A stretch of DNA of 41,600 bases from Gammaproteobacteria bacterium (GTDB lineage Bacteria > Pseudomonadota > Gammaproteobacteria > SZUA-152). This document shows, piece by piece, positions 28,402-37,444 of the stretch. The notes under the pieces were generated by a model. It worked only from the letters and a program-made list of their open reading frames with translations, was not told the origin of the DNA and did not search any database. The stretch's first letter is position 1. The number at the start of each line of letters is the position of its first letter. The position numbers and the translations under genes were made by a program. The stretch covers positions 1 through 41,600 of the forward strand of contig JAJRWE010000056.1 of NCBI GenBank assembly GCA_024276955.1, read 5' to 3'.

Positions 28402-28496
28402 ACTCCCCCGCAGCAGGCCATCCCGCTGCGTGAAAGCGGGGTATTACACGGCCAGTTCAAACGTTTAGGTACTCGAACAATAAACCTACGTCGTTC

Positions 28497-28577
28497 GTAG
28501 GGTGGGCACCTTTATAGTGCCCACGCGGAGCAGGTTATTCGGATTGCACATGGGAACAGAAAACGTGTCCACCCTAC
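28497..28577. repeat. Palindromic element with GTAGGGTGG ends
   Basis: Terminal inverted repeats GTAGGGTGG (28497-28505) and CCACCCTAC (28569-28577), with an inner hairpin GTGGGCAC/GTGCCCAC (28502-28509, 28517-28524). A half copy is found at 36118-36146. It abuts the IS630 remnant. Together with the CCCGCT/AGCGGG hairpin at 28422-28440 and the remnant, it accounts for most of the 473 bp gap before the metal-efflux genes. Confidence 0.7.
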
Positions 28578-28591
28578 GGGGCTTTATTTCA

Positions 28592-28786
28592 ACCGGTTCA
28601 TCCTGGCTAAATCTGCTTGAGCGGTTTTTTGGTTTGATTACGGAAAAACAAATCCGGCGTGGTATTTTTAACTCAGCTGCTGATCTTGAGAGTCAAATTA
28701 ATGCGTTTATAGAAACGTACAATGAAAATCCCAAGCCGTTTGTCCGGACTAAAGCGGCAGAAGAAATCCTCGAGAAAGTGGGATGA
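28592..28786 (+). pseudogene. IS630-family transposase remnant (C-terminal 64 codons)
   Basis: The frame encodes only the end of an IS630-type transposase: SSWLNLLERFFGLITEKQI, then RRGIFNSAADLE, INAFIETYNENPKPF and a final EEILEKV. These blocks match the C-terminus of the DDE domain, including the downstream catalytic Glu region (NLLERFF). The DDE catalytic Asp residues and terminal inverted repeats are absent, and the frame fuses upstream to an unrelated palindromic element. It is a dead fragment marking a former insertion at the left edge of the metal-efflux cluster. Confidence 0.87.
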
Positions 28787-28819
28787 GCGAGAAAGAGGTT
28801 GCCATCTCCCCAAGGTGCT

Positions 28820-28834
28820 GTAGATTCTATCTAC
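28820..28834. promoter_or_regulatory. Inverted repeat upstream of the metal-efflux cluster
   Basis: GTAGAT-TCT-ATCTAC is a perfect 6-bp inverted repeat 41 bp before the His-rich gene. A possible promoter (TTGATC at 28838-28843, 17-bp spacer, TAGACT at 28861-28866) lies just after it, though its start site would be almost at the ATG. It could be an operator for a metal regulator. Confidence 0.35.
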
Positions 28835-28874
28835 TGCTTGATCGACATGGGAATAGTGGATAGACTCACGCACT

Positions 28875-29300
28875 ATGGGAAAGGTCCATAACAATCCAAT
28901 TTTCAAATATTTGTTGGTGTTGTGTCTCAGCGCTGCGCTGTTACTGGCACAGGCAGGCAAGCTGCATATGCATCTTGAGCATGATGATCACTCAGGATCA
29001 TCGGCGCATGTTGTTGATGTACACCCATTCTGGACACTTCATGATCTTGACCTGACAAATCACCCTGATGGGCATCCTGCTGATCATTCCGCTGCCGCTG
29101 TTGCTGTGGATGTGAGCCCTGACAAATTCCTGAAGAACACGAATTTACTGAACCCTTTCATTGTTATCATTTTCTTTATAGGGTTCCTTCTGTGCATTCC
29201 ACGCCGAACGAGTGTGTGCAGACAGAAATTCGATAAAACTCTTGTTCCCCCCCGTTATTATTTATTCCAACCACCCCTGCGCGCCCCACCTGTAAGATAA
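28875..29300 (+). CDS. His-rich membrane protein of the metal-efflux cluster
   Basis: 141-residue small protein. It has an N-terminal hydrophobic segment (about 11-27, signal peptide or membrane anchor), then a His/Asp-rich stretch with about ten His between residues 30 and 75 (HMHLEHDDHSG, LTNHPDGHPADH), a second membrane segment (about 93-108, FIVIIFFIGFLLCI), and a basic Pro-rich tail. Located directly ahead of czcCBA, it fits the small periplasmic metal-binding proteins (CzcI-like or DUF2946-like) that lead such operons. Name and mechanism are not certain. The start ATG 28875 has no strong ribosome-binding site. Confidence 0.7.
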   Translation: MGKVHNNPIFKYLLVLCLSAALLLAQAGKLHMHLEHDDHSGSSAHVVDVHPFWTLHDLDLTNHPDGHPADHSAAAVAVDVSPDKFLKNTNLLNPFIVIIFFIGFLLCIPRRTSVCRQKFDKTLVPPRYYLFQPPLRAPPVR

Positions 29301-29392
29301 ATCTGGGCTATCGCTCCAGATAAATTCCTGTCGTTATCGATAATATCGTCTGCAATAAGTCCGTAAGGATTTGTGCGAGCGATGGCCTGTCA

Positions 29393-29522
29393 GTGACTGA
29401 TTTTTTTTAAGGTATTTCCCCTAAATCCTGCAAGTCCTTGTGCTTGCAGAGTGCACTTACTGTTGGTGTGTTATGTGAGTGCGTGCACCTGCAGGATTTA
29501 GGTTTATTGAATATTCAGTCAC
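29393..29522 (+). promoter_or_regulatory. Structured leader with nested inverted repeats before czcC
   Basis: Outer arms GTGACTGA (29393-29400) and TCAGTCAC (29515-29522) enclose perfect 13-bp arms CCTAAATCCTGCA (29420-29432) and TGCAGGATTTAGG (29490-29502). The inner loop can pair further (GTGCAC elements). An 8-T run sits just after the first outer arm. It lies 53-182 bp before the czcC start and could be an attenuator, an mRNA structure or a small palindromic element. Confidence 0.5.
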
Positions 29523-29574
29523 GCTATTGCTGTACGCATGTGATGTTTTAACCCATACAGGAGATAGCATTACT

Positions 29575-30867
29575 ATGTTATCCAGATCGAAGAACCTGTT
29601 TATCGGCTATACCCTGTTGTTGTTCAGCACTGTACTGCATGCTGAAACGAGCACGAGTAAAGACCAGTTTAATACGGATGCTCATAGTATTAATTTACGC
29701 GATGCTATTAGCAAAACATTTGAGCATAACCCTGCATTGAAATCTTTTCGCTATCAGCTTAAGGCTCAGCAGGGAGTGGAGTTGCAGGCCGGCATGGCTG
29801 CCAGTCCTGAATTTAACTTTAGCGTTGAGGATGCCCTGGGGACGGGTGAGTATAAAGGTGCTGACAAGGCGCAGGCTACCCTGGGTATCAGCTGGGTCGT
29901 CGAGGGCGATATTCGCCAGGGTTTTATCGATGAGGCTCGCGCCGGTACATTGTCGATTTCCAGCGAGGCGCATATCAAACGCCTGGATGCGGCAGCGGAA
30001 ACGGCGCGCCTGTATCTTCTCTGTCTGGCCACTCAGGCTCGCCTGATAAATGCGCATAATACGTATGAACTCGCCAATGAAACGGTCACCGCTGTTAATG
30101 AGCGAGTAATGGCAGGCAAAGCACCCGACGCCGAACTTTCACGGTCTAAAGCGGAGTTGGCAAGAATGCGCCTAGATCGTGAAGAGCTTGAGTATCAATT
30201 AAATTCAACTATTCGATTATTGGCTGCCCAATGGGGCGAGACAGACCCTGAATTCACTCGAGTTGAAGGCGATATCTTTAGTCTGCCGACACCCCTGTCA
30301 TTTGCGAAACTTAAAAGCCGCATTGAACAGAACCCTGATTTTCTTCGTCTGTTGTCGGATAAGCGTCTCAAGCAGGCACAGTTAAAACTGGTGGAATCCC
30401 AAGGCAACCCTGAATGGCGGGTTGATCTTGGTCTGCGCCATTATGAATCCACTAATGATCAGGCCTTGGTCGCAGGCATTCGCATTCCTTTTGGTGAGCG
30501 TGCTCGTAATACCGGGCGTATTACCGCAGCGCGGGAAAAGCTGTCACAAACCCAGGCTCTGCAAGATGAACTCAAGGTACGAATAGAAACCACTCTGTTT
30601 GTGTTGTCTCAGGCATTGCAGTACAGCCTGCACCGGGTTGGTGCCTATCGCAGCCAGATTATTCCCCGGCTGGAAACGGCATTGAAGCAGACCCGCCGGG
30701 CTTATGATTTGGGCCGCTACAGTTATTTCGAGTGGCGTAGTGTGCAGGCGGAACTGCTCAATGCACGGACTTCATTGATCGAAGACAGTATCGATGCACA
30801 CTTAACAGTGATTGAGATAGAACGTTTGACGGGTGTGTCCATGATGCCACTGGCGGACAACAAATAA
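29575..30867 (+). CDS. czcC: CzcC-like outer membrane efflux channel (TolC family)
   Basis: Outer membrane component of a tripartite heavy-metal RND pump. 430 residues from ATG 29575, with a signal peptide ending near residue 22 (TVLHAETS) and an AGGAG site about 11 nt upstream. The frame is open further upstream to 29479, but that segment overlaps the inverted-repeat leader. The body shows two TolC-type outer-membrane-efflux repeats: a first with LRDAISKTFEHNPALKSFR and a second with LGLRHYESTNDQALVAGIRI, then long alpha-helical hairpins (ALKQTRRAYDLGRYSYFEW). The stop overlaps the next start by one base (TAATG). Confidence 0.9.
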   Translation: MLSRSKNLFIGYTLLLFSTVLHAETSTSKDQFNTDAHSINLRDAISKTFEHNPALKSFRYQLKAQQGVELQAGMAASPEFNFSVEDALGTGEYKGADKAQATLGISWVVEGDIRQGFIDEARAGTLSISSEAHIKRLDAAAETARLYLLCLATQARLINAHNTYELANETVTAVNERVMAGKAPDAELSRSKAELARMRLDREELEYQLNSTIRLLAAQWGETDPEFTRVEGDIFSLPTPLSFAKLKSRIEQNPDFLRLLSDKRLKQAQLKLVESQGNPEWRVDLGLRHYESTNDQALVAGIRIPFGERARNTGRITAAREKLSQTQALQDELKVRIETTLFVLSQALQYSLHRVGAYRSQIIPRLETALKQTRRAYDLGRYSYFEWRSVQAELLNARTSLIEDSIDAHLTVIEIERLTGVSMMPLADNK

Positions 30868-32144
30868 TGAGAGCAACTATGAAACTATTTAACCAACAGT
30901 GGGCAATAAAGGGCCTGGTGATCATTTTCCTGGCCGCGCTGATAAGCGCTGGTGGCAATGCGGTATCCGGCCAAAATCATTCGGAAAGTAGTGCACACGG
31001 TGGTGCCGAGGAAGCTGAGGTTGTCAAAGGCCCTCACGGCGGCCGCATGCTGACCCGTGGAGATTTCAGTCTTGAATTATCCATCTTTGAAACCGGTGTA
31101 CCCCCTGAGTTTCGCGCCTGGGCCAGTTTCAAGGGCCAACCGCTAAAGCCCTCTGAAGTCGATCTTAATATCAAGCTCACACGCCTGGGCGGCAAGGTTG
31201 ATGATATCAACTTTAAACCGCATGGTGATGCGATGCGTGGTGATGGCGTTATTTATGAGCCGCATTCTTTTGTCGTCAATATCAACGCAAGATATAAGGA
31301 AACTGAATATCACTGGCAATACGATAATTTTGAAGGCCGCACAAAAATTGAAACAGCGGTTGCCAAAGCGCTGGAAATAAACACTGCCATTGCCGGGCCG
31401 GTTGTCTTACAGCAAACCATTACCGTATATGGAAAAATCACCCCAAATACGGAACGGGTCAGTCATGTCAGTGCCCGCTTTGCCGGGGTGATTAAATCTG
31501 TTTCATTCTCTATCGGCGATGTGGTGACTAAAGGACAGATATTGGCAAGGGTGGAAAGTAACGAAAGCCTTCAGCTGTACACTATTAAGGCACCTATCGG
31601 TGGCGTGATTACTCAGCGCAACGCCAATGCCGGTGAACAGGCTGCTGAACAAATCCTGTTTAGCATCATAGACACGTCAAGCGTATGGGTGGATTTGTCC
31701 ATATTTCCCGCGAATCAACAGCAGGTCAAAGTGGGTGCGCCCGTCACCTTCGTGCCCGCCAATACCCATCGATCTTTCGCTGGCAAGATAGCCATGATCA
31801 ATATTCTGGCTGAGGCCAATCAATCGGTAACGGCACGCGTGGTCGTTAAAAACAAGGATGGCCTATTGTTACCCGGAAGTTTCATAAAGGCAAAGATTAA
31901 AATCGGCGAAATTGCGGTGCCCCTGGCGGTGAAACGCTCAGGTCTGCAGGCATTTCGAGATTTTACCGTGGTCTATGCGCAAATTGGTGAAGAGTATGAA
32001 GTGCGTATGCTGGATCTGGGGCGGAAGGATGACGAATGGATCGAGGTGTTGGGTGGCCTGGAGGTCGGTGCTCGCTACGTCAGTGAAAACAGCTATGTCA
32101 TTAAAGCGGATATTGAAAAAAGCGGCGCTTCACACGACCACTAA
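30867..32144 (+). CDS. czcB: CzcB-like periplasmic adaptor protein
   Basis: Membrane fusion protein linking the RND pump to the outer membrane channel. 425 residues. An N-terminal anchor (about 15-35, GLVIIFLAALISAGG) precedes a His-containing stretch (HSESSAHGGAEE, KGPHGGRML) typical of the N-terminal metal-sensing extension of CzcB-type adaptors. The adaptor core spans about 165-410, with barrel-sandwich/lipoyl (HVSARFAGVIKSVSFSIGD) and beta-barrel segments. It ends in SHDH... specifically GASHDH, a His pair at the tip. ATG 30867 overlaps the czcC stop; ATG 30879 is an alternative. Confidence 0.9.
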   Translation: MRATMKLFNQQWAIKGLVIIFLAALISAGGNAVSGQNHSESSAHGGAEEAEVVKGPHGGRMLTRGDFSLELSIFETGVPPEFRAWASFKGQPLKPSEVDLNIKLTRLGGKVDDINFKPHGDAMRGDGVIYEPHSFVVNINARYKETEYHWQYDNFEGRTKIETAVAKALEINTAIAGPVVLQQTITVYGKITPNTERVSHVSARFAGVIKSVSFSIGDVVTKGQILARVESNESLQLYTIKAPIGGVITQRNANAGEQAAEQILFSIIDTSSVWVDLSIFPANQQQVKVGAPVTFVPANTHRSFAGKIAMINILAEANQSVTARVVVKNKDGLLLPGSFIKAKIKIGEIAVPLAVKRSGLQAFRDFTVVYAQIGEEYEVRMLDLGRKDDEWIEVLGGLEVGARYVSENSYVIKADIEKSGASHDH

Positions 32145-32161
32145 TCCAGCCTTGGGAATTC

Positions 32162-35100
32162 ATGATGCTTGAATCAATTATTAAATTTTCGATCGCCCGG
32201 CGCGGGTTGGTGGTTGTACTGGTGCTGATGATTATGGGTCTGGGTGCATGGAAATTTACCCAGTTGCCGATTGATGCGGTGCCTGATATTACCAATATTC
32301 AGGTGGTCATTAATACCGAAGCACCAGGTTATACACCCCTGGAAACGGAACAGCGGATCAGTTTTCCGATAGAAACGACGATGGCCGGCCTGCCAAGATT
32401 ATCCTATACCCGTTCCATATCGCGCTATGGTTTGTCTCAGGTCACCATCGTGTTTACAGAAGGCACGGATATCTATTTTGCACGTCAGCTGGTTAATGAA
32501 CGGCTGGGTACTGTCCGAGCGAATATCCCCAGAGGTCTGGAGCCGACTCTTGGCCCCATCGCAACCGGCCTGGGCGAAATATTTATGTTCACCGTGGATT
32601 CATTGCCGGGGGCGAAAAATGCCGATGGCAGTCTGGTGACACCCACCGATTTACGCTCGGTGCATGACTGGATTATTCGTCCGCAGTTGATGCGCGTCCC
32701 GGGTGTCGTGGAAGTTAATCCCATCGGTGGATACAAGAAACAGATACTGGTTGCCCCGGATCCCGCCAGGCTCTTGTCTTATGGTATTGACTACGCCGAT
32801 GTGGTTAATGCCATAGAGAATAACAATGCCAATCGCGGTGTTGGTTTTATCGAACACAATGGTGCGCAGTGGCTCATGCGAGTACCCGGCCAGGCCGGTG
32901 ATTTGCAGGACCTGGAAAACATTCTCATTCAGCAGCAGCAAGGGTTGCCCATTCGTATAAAAGATGTCGCAACGGTCACGCTGGGTAAAGAACTACGCTC
33001 AGGGGCAGCCACACAAAATGGCCGCGAAGTGGTGATGAGTACGGTGTTTATGCTGATCGGCGAAAACAGTCGCACCGTTGCCAACAGCGTCGCCATAAAA
33101 CTGGAGGAAATAAAGGCCAGTCTGCCAGAAGGCATTACCGCAAATGCCGTTTACAACCGTACCAGCCTGGTGGATAAAACCTTGGTCACAGTGCAGAAAA
33201 ACCTGCTCGAAGGGGCTCTGCTGGTGATTGTTGTGCTGTTTTTATTGCTGGGTAATATCCGCGCCGCTATTTTAACCGCAGCAGTTATTCCAATCGCCAT
33301 GTTAATGACCATTACCGGCATGGTGCAAAGTAAAGTCAGCGCCAATTTAATGAGCCTGGGCGCGCTGGATTTTGGTTTAATTATTGATGGCGCGGTGATT
33401 ATTGTGGAAAACTGTCTGCGCAGGCTGAGTCAGGCAGGCGCCCAACCTATGCCGCTTAATGAACGTTTATCCCTGGTATTTGACGCGACACGCGAAGTGA
33501 TTCGTCCGGCCTTGTTTGGCGTCTTTATTATTACGGCGGTTTACATCCCGATTTTTGCACTCGACGGTGTGGAAGGGAAGATGTTTCACCCCATGGCGCT
33601 GACCGTGATAATTGCCTTGGTCAGTGCGATGATTCTTTCCGTTACCTTTGTGCCTGCCGCAGTCGCCATCTTGTTCCGCAAACCTATACAGGAAAAAGAA
33701 GGTAGAATCATTCGAGCAGGTCGTTCAATCTATCGGCCCATCTTGATGTTATCGCTGAGATTCCGCTGGGTTGTGATCACGCTTGCCGTGGTTTTGTTGC
33801 TGGGATCGGCGACGCTGATTCCAAAGCTGGGTTCGGAGTTCATGCCCAACCTGGATGAAGGTGATATCGCCATGCATGCACTGCGTATACCGGGTACATC
33901 ACTGCAACAGGCGATTCGTTTGCAGCAGGGGCTGGAAGAAGAAATCAAGAAATTACCGGAAGTGAAAACTGTGTTTACAAAAATAGGCACAGCGGAGGTA
34001 GCCACCGATGCGGTTCCTCCCAGCGTAGCGGATAATTTCATTATTCTGAAGCCGCGTGATGAATGGCCCGACCCTAACAAGCCGAAACTACAGGTGGTGG
34101 CAGAGCTGGAGGCACTGGTCACCCCCGTTCCCGGCAACCGTTATGAGTTTTTGCAGCCCATTCAAATGCGTTTTAATGAACTGATTTCAGGGGTTCGCGC
34201 GGAACTTGCCATCAAGGTATTTGGCGATGATTTCGATCAGCTGATCAAACTGGGTGATGAAATTGAAAATGCCTTGAAAAAAGTATCGGGTGCTGCGGAT
34301 GTCGCGGTAGAACAGGCTACCGGGCTGCCGGTGATGACCATACAGCCAAGGCGTGAAGCCATGTTGCGCTATGGTCTGAGTATTGCTGAATTACAGGATG
34401 TACTGGCAACCGCATTGGGTGGCCGCGTGGCAAGTCAATTCTATGAAGGCGATCGGCGTTCCGATATTGTCGTGCGTTTGGCGGAGCACCTGCGCACCGA
34501 CATCGATGCACTGGTCAGTTTGCCGGTGGCGCTTGCCAATGGTGATTATGTTCCCCTGGGTGAAGTGGCACAGCTTACCTTGCTCACGGGTTATAACCAG
34601 ATTTACCGGGAGAATAGCAAGCGGCGCATTGTGGTCACCGCCAATGTGCGTGGACGTGATCTTGGGTCTTTTGTACGGGATGTGCAGCAATCGGTTGTCG
34701 ACAGTGTCGATGTGCCTGCCGGTTACTGGATTGAGTACGCGGGCACCTATGAAAAGCTGCAATCGGCCTCTCAACGCCTGTCGATTGTGGTGCCATTAAC
34801 CTTGGCCCTTGTTATTGGCTTGCTGATTATGGCTCTTGGCTCGATCAAGGACGCCGCGATTATTTTCTCCGGGGTACCCTTGGCGCTCACTGGCGGCATC
34901 CTCGCGTTACTCTTGCGCGACATTCCATTTTCAATATCCGCCGCCGTTGGCTTTATTGCCCTGTCCGGCATTTCGGTGCTCAATGGCCTGGTGATGGTCT
35001 CATTCATTCGTGATTTGCGCGCGCATGGTCAGCGGTTAAATGACGCCATTGTCGATGGCGCACTTATCCGATTGCGTCCGGTGTTAATGACCGCCCTGGT

Positions 35101-35269
35101 GGCGGCCCTGGGCTTTGTACCCATGGCGCTGAATACGGGCATTGGCTCTGAAGTTCAACGACCACTCGCGACCGTTGTTATTGGCGGCATTATTTCATCC
35201 ACCTTGCTGACCCTGGTTGTGTTGCCGGCGTTGTACCGGTTAGTGCATGCACGAGAGGAAAAAGTTTAG
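32162..35269 (+). CDS. czcA: CzcA-type heavy-metal RND efflux pump
   Basis: Inner membrane proton-driven exporter of divalent metal ions. 1035 residues, with 12 predicted membrane segments and two large periplasmic loops (for example after IDAVPDITNIQV). The TM4 motif DFGLIIDGAVIIVEN carries the acidic residues Asp402, Asp408 and Glu415 if the second Met (32165) is used, exactly the CzcA numbering. This points to Zn/Co/Cd/Ni rather than Cu/Ag. ARLQ... the start is MMLESIIKFS, and both ATGs are possible. It lies 17 bp after czcB in one operon. Lower GC than the flanks suggests horizontal transfer. Confidence 0.94.
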   Translation: MMLESIIKFSIARRGLVVVLVLMIMGLGAWKFTQLPIDAVPDITNIQVVINTEAPGYTPLETEQRISFPIETTMAGLPRLSYTRSISRYGLSQVTIVFTEGTDIYFARQLVNERLGTVRANIPRGLEPTLGPIATGLGEIFMFTVDSLPGAKNADGSLVTPTDLRSVHDWIIRPQLMRVPGVVEVNPIGGYKKQILVAPDPARLLSYGIDYADVVNAIENNNANRGVGFIEHNGAQWLMRVPGQAGDLQDLENILIQQQQGLPIRIKDVATVTLGKELRSGAATQNGREVVMSTVFMLIGENSRTVANSVAIKLEEIKASLPEGITANAVYNRTSLVDKTLVTVQKNLLEGALLVIVVLFLLLGNIRAAILTAAVIPIAMLMTITGMVQSKVSANLMSLGALDFGLIIDGAVIIVENCLRRLSQAGAQPMPLNERLSLVFDATREVIRPALFGVFIITAVYIPIFALDGVEGKMFHPMALTVIIALVSAMILSVTFVPAAVAILFRKPIQEKEGRIIRAGRSIYRPILMLSLRFRWVVITLAVVLLLGSATLIPKLGSEFMPNLDEGDIAMHALRIPGTSLQQAIRLQQGLEEEIKKLPEVKTVFTKIGTAEVATDAVPPSVADNFIILKPRDEWPDPNKPKLQVVAELEALVTPVPGNRYEFLQPIQMRFNELISGVRAELAIKVFGDDFDQLIKLGDEIENALKKVSGAADVAVEQATGLPVMTIQPRREAMLRYGLSIAELQDVLATALGGRVASQFYEGDRRSDIVVRLAEHLRTDIDALVSLPVALANGDYVPLGEVAQLTLLTGYNQIYRENSKRRIVVTANVRGRDLGSFVRDVQQSVVDSVDVPAGYWIEYAGTYEKLQSASQRLSIVVPLTLALVIGLLIMALGSIKDAAIIFSGVPLALTGGILALLLRDIPFSISAAVGFIALSGISVLNGLVMVSFIRDLRAHGQRLNDAIVDGALIRLRPVLMTALVAALGFVPMALNTGIGSEVQRPLATVVIGGIISSTLLTLVVLPALYRLVHAREEKV

Positions 35270-35383
35270 ACATCTATTTCCTTTTTCTTCGCTCAACCTC
35301 AATCCACGGCGTTTTTAATCCTTGCTTAAGATTCATGTCCTAGATTATGCCCAAGAAGTCATTGGTCATATCTGGAGCGGAAT

Positions 35384-36004
35384 ATGGAAAAGCAACAAGT
35401 CGTCGTCTGGGATCTCGGGGTGCGTGTTTTTCACTGGTCCCTGGTTACGTTGTTTACGTTTTCGTATCTCAGCGGGGATGAACTCGAGGAATTACACGCC
35501 TATAGCGGCTATGCCATCATCGGCCTGCTAATGTTTCGGCTCATCTGGGGTTTCGTGGGCAGTGAGCATGCCCGCTTTGCCGATTTTGTGCGTGGCCCAC
35601 GGGCGGTCATCGACTACCTGAAGGGCATGCGGGAAGGACATCCCAAGCGTTATCTGGGACACAATCCCGCCGGTGGGGCGATGATCATACTGCTGCTGGT
35701 CGGGCTGTCTCTGTTGACCTTTACCGGCCTCATGGCCTATGCGGAGGAGGGCCATGGGCCCTTGGCGGGTGCCGATGTTTCGCTCATTTCCAGCGCTTAC
35801 GCAGACCACGATGATGACGAAGACGGCAAGGAGGGCGAGGAGGGTGAAAAGGAAGATGAGTTCTGGGAAGAGGTCCATGAATTCATGGGTAACTTCATGC
35901 TGGTGCTGATCTTCCTGCATGTCGCCGGCGTTGCCGTGTCGTCACGGTTGCATGGCGAGCGCCTGGTCAAGGCAATGATGAGCGGTAAAAAGGACGTTGC
36001 CTGA
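35384..36004 (+). CDS. Cytochrome b561-family membrane protein with acidic insert
   Basis: 206-residue diheme-type cytochrome b (Ni/Fe-hydrogenase b-subunit-like). Four membrane segments are visible (about 15-32, 40-60, 100-120, 168-185), with His residues at VFHWS, ELHAYSGY, FLHVAGV and near the ends of helices, matching the b561 heme-ligand pattern. An unusual very acidic hydrophilic insert (residues about 140-162, with DHDDDEDGKEGEEGEKE) lies between helices 3 and 4 on the periplasmic side. It follows czcA by 114 bp on the same strand, but is probably independent. A GGAG site is 6 nt before ATG 35384. Electron partner is unknown. Confidence 0.85.
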   Translation: MEKQQVVVWDLGVRVFHWSLVTLFTFSYLSGDELEELHAYSGYAIIGLLMFRLIWGFVGSEHARFADFVRGPRAVIDYLKGMREGHPKRYLGHNPAGGAMIILLLVGLSLLTFTGLMAYAEEGHGPLAGADVSLISSAYADHDDDEDGKEGEEGEKEDEFWEEVHEFMGNFMLVLIFLHVAGVAVSSRLHGERLVKAMMSGKKDVA

Positions 36005-36060
36005 CTTACCATTGCGGTGATTTATTTCCTAATAATTGGTCGCTCGCCACTCAGTATCCC

Positions 36061-36146
36061 GTTGGGCACGTCGCTGGCGCTCCTTTGCCCAACCTACATT
36101 CTTGCAGTTCAGCAGGGTAGGGTGGGCACGTTTTATGTGCCCACGC
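36061..36146. repeat. Two palindromic elements after the cytochrome gene
   Basis: First, GTTGGGCA (36061-36068) pairs with TGCCCAAC (36086-36093), ending in CTAC. Second, 36118-36146 begins GTAGGGTGGGCAC and has its partner GTGCCCAC at 36137-36144, a half copy of the element at 28497-28577. The remaining sequence to 36256 shows no gene. Confidence 0.65.
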
Positions 36147-36256
36147 GATTGATTGAATAAATTATTCCGCACCGCAGCATCAACAGTAGATGCTTTTCTT
36201 AAAGAACCTACTTGCTGCGGGGTGGTTCATTGAGAATCGGCAAAACAAGAGGTGGT

Positions 36257-37444
36257 TTATTGCAATAAGAGGTAGTGCTGGAATAACAGCGAATCCTGCT
36301 GCTTGAGCCGGGCGCGCAAGGCGATGTTGTCGTCTGCTTGCCCGGATAGGCCGTTTTGCAGTTGATACAGGGTTCGGTAGCTGGCGGGGCAGCTTGCCGC
36401 GTCGTGGCGGAGGCCGGTGAGGACCTTGCTCAGGCCGGGCTTAGCCAGCAGCAGCCAGGCCGGAAAGGTTTGTGTTGGCAGTTCCGGTTCCAGTTCCAGG
36501 AAGGCGGCCCATTGCTGGCGCAGTTCCGTATCGATGCTGGATTCGCTGGCATCGCTTAGTTCTGGAAACTGCCAGCACAGCGTGAACCAGCTCAGCAAGG
36601 CGTCGCAGCGTCGATGCAGTTGCTCGCAGGCCCGGGCGTGGCGTTGCAGTAATACGGGATCGCTTTGCCAGTGGGGTGTCTGTTCCACCGCCTGGCGCGC
36701 GGTGTCCCAATCCATGGCCTGACTGGCCGTGTAACTCATGTGCCGCTCGGCGTGTGCCGCGTGGTATGGCTGGTTGTACAAGGCGGCACTCAGGCGGCGC
36801 CACAGGGGAACCAGCAGGTTACGACTTTCTTTGCACAACAGGCTTTCGGCCAGGGGGGACAAGGTTTCTTGTAGCGTCCGCAGATCGGCCGCGACATCGT
36901 CAACCGGTGCATCGAGGTTTTCTGCGGCTTCCACCAGGCGTTCCAGTTCACCCAGGCGGGCATGGTCGGGCGCGGTGTCGTAGAGGCCTTCCAGTTGGCG
37001 TCGTGCCTCGCCGGCATCCCGATTGACCAGGGCCCGGATGATGCCGTTGACCCGGTTGATTGCCGGGGCATCGGTGAACATGTCTAGCTGCGGTTGATCT
37101 TGCGGTTTGCGGTAACGCTGATGAAAACAGTCATTCAGTGCGTCGTTCCGGCTGAAGCGCAAGCTGCGTGACCGGTCATTTCCCCAGGCGTGATAGGTGA
37201 TGGTTTCCACTTGCCAGCCCCGGCGTTGCAGGTAGTCGGCGGCCTCTATCAATTGCTGTTTAATGTGTTGCCGGTCGCCAAACAGGGCTTCGTCGAGTGT
37301 GTTGAGTTCGCCGTTACGCCATGCCTCGTAGTCGGCATAGGTCAGGCGGCCTTCCTGCAGTAAAAATTCCAGGGGCAGGTATTCGCCCTGTTCCTGCAAT
37401 AGCTGATCGACCGGGTATTGGATGTGTTGCGGTTTGTTATTCAT
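36257..37444 (-). CDS. Protein of unknown function coupled to a SNF2 helicase
   Basis: 395-residue soluble, largely helical protein rich in Leu, Gln and Arg. No signal peptide, no membrane segment and no recognised motif. The N-terminus (about 1-100) is compact with [20 protein letters not shown] and a conserved-looking [14 protein letters not shown]. The remainder looks like repeated amphipathic helices. Its ATG overlaps the stop of the SNF2 C-terminal fragment (ATGA), so the two were cotranslated when that gene was whole. I infer a partner or regulator of the helicase, possibly DNA-related. I do not recognise the family. Confidence 0.75.
   Translation of the reverse strand: MNNKPQHIQYPVDQLLQEQGEYLPLEFLLQEGRLTYADYEAWRNGELNTLDEALFGDRQHIKQQLIEAADYLQRRGWQVETITYHAWGNDRSRSLRFSRNDALNDCFHQRYRKPQDQPQLDMFTDAPAINRVNGIIRALVNRDAGEARRQLEGLYDTAPDHARLGELERLVEAAENLDAPVDDVAADLRTLQETLSPLAESLLCKESRNLLVPLWRRLSAALYNQPYHAAHAERHMSYTASQAMDWDTARQAVEQTPHWQSDPVLLQRHARACEQLHRRCDALLSWFTLCWQFPELSDASESSIDTELRQQWAAFLELEPELPTQTFPAWLLLAKPGLSKVLTGLRHDAASCPASYRTLYQLQNGLSGQADDNIALRARLKQQDSLLFQHYLLLQ

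Noticed and set aside
28502-28591. N-terminal 30 residues of the IS630 frame as a real protein start
   Set aside because: These bases are the palindromic element ending GTAGGGTGG, which happens to stay in frame with the transposase remnant.
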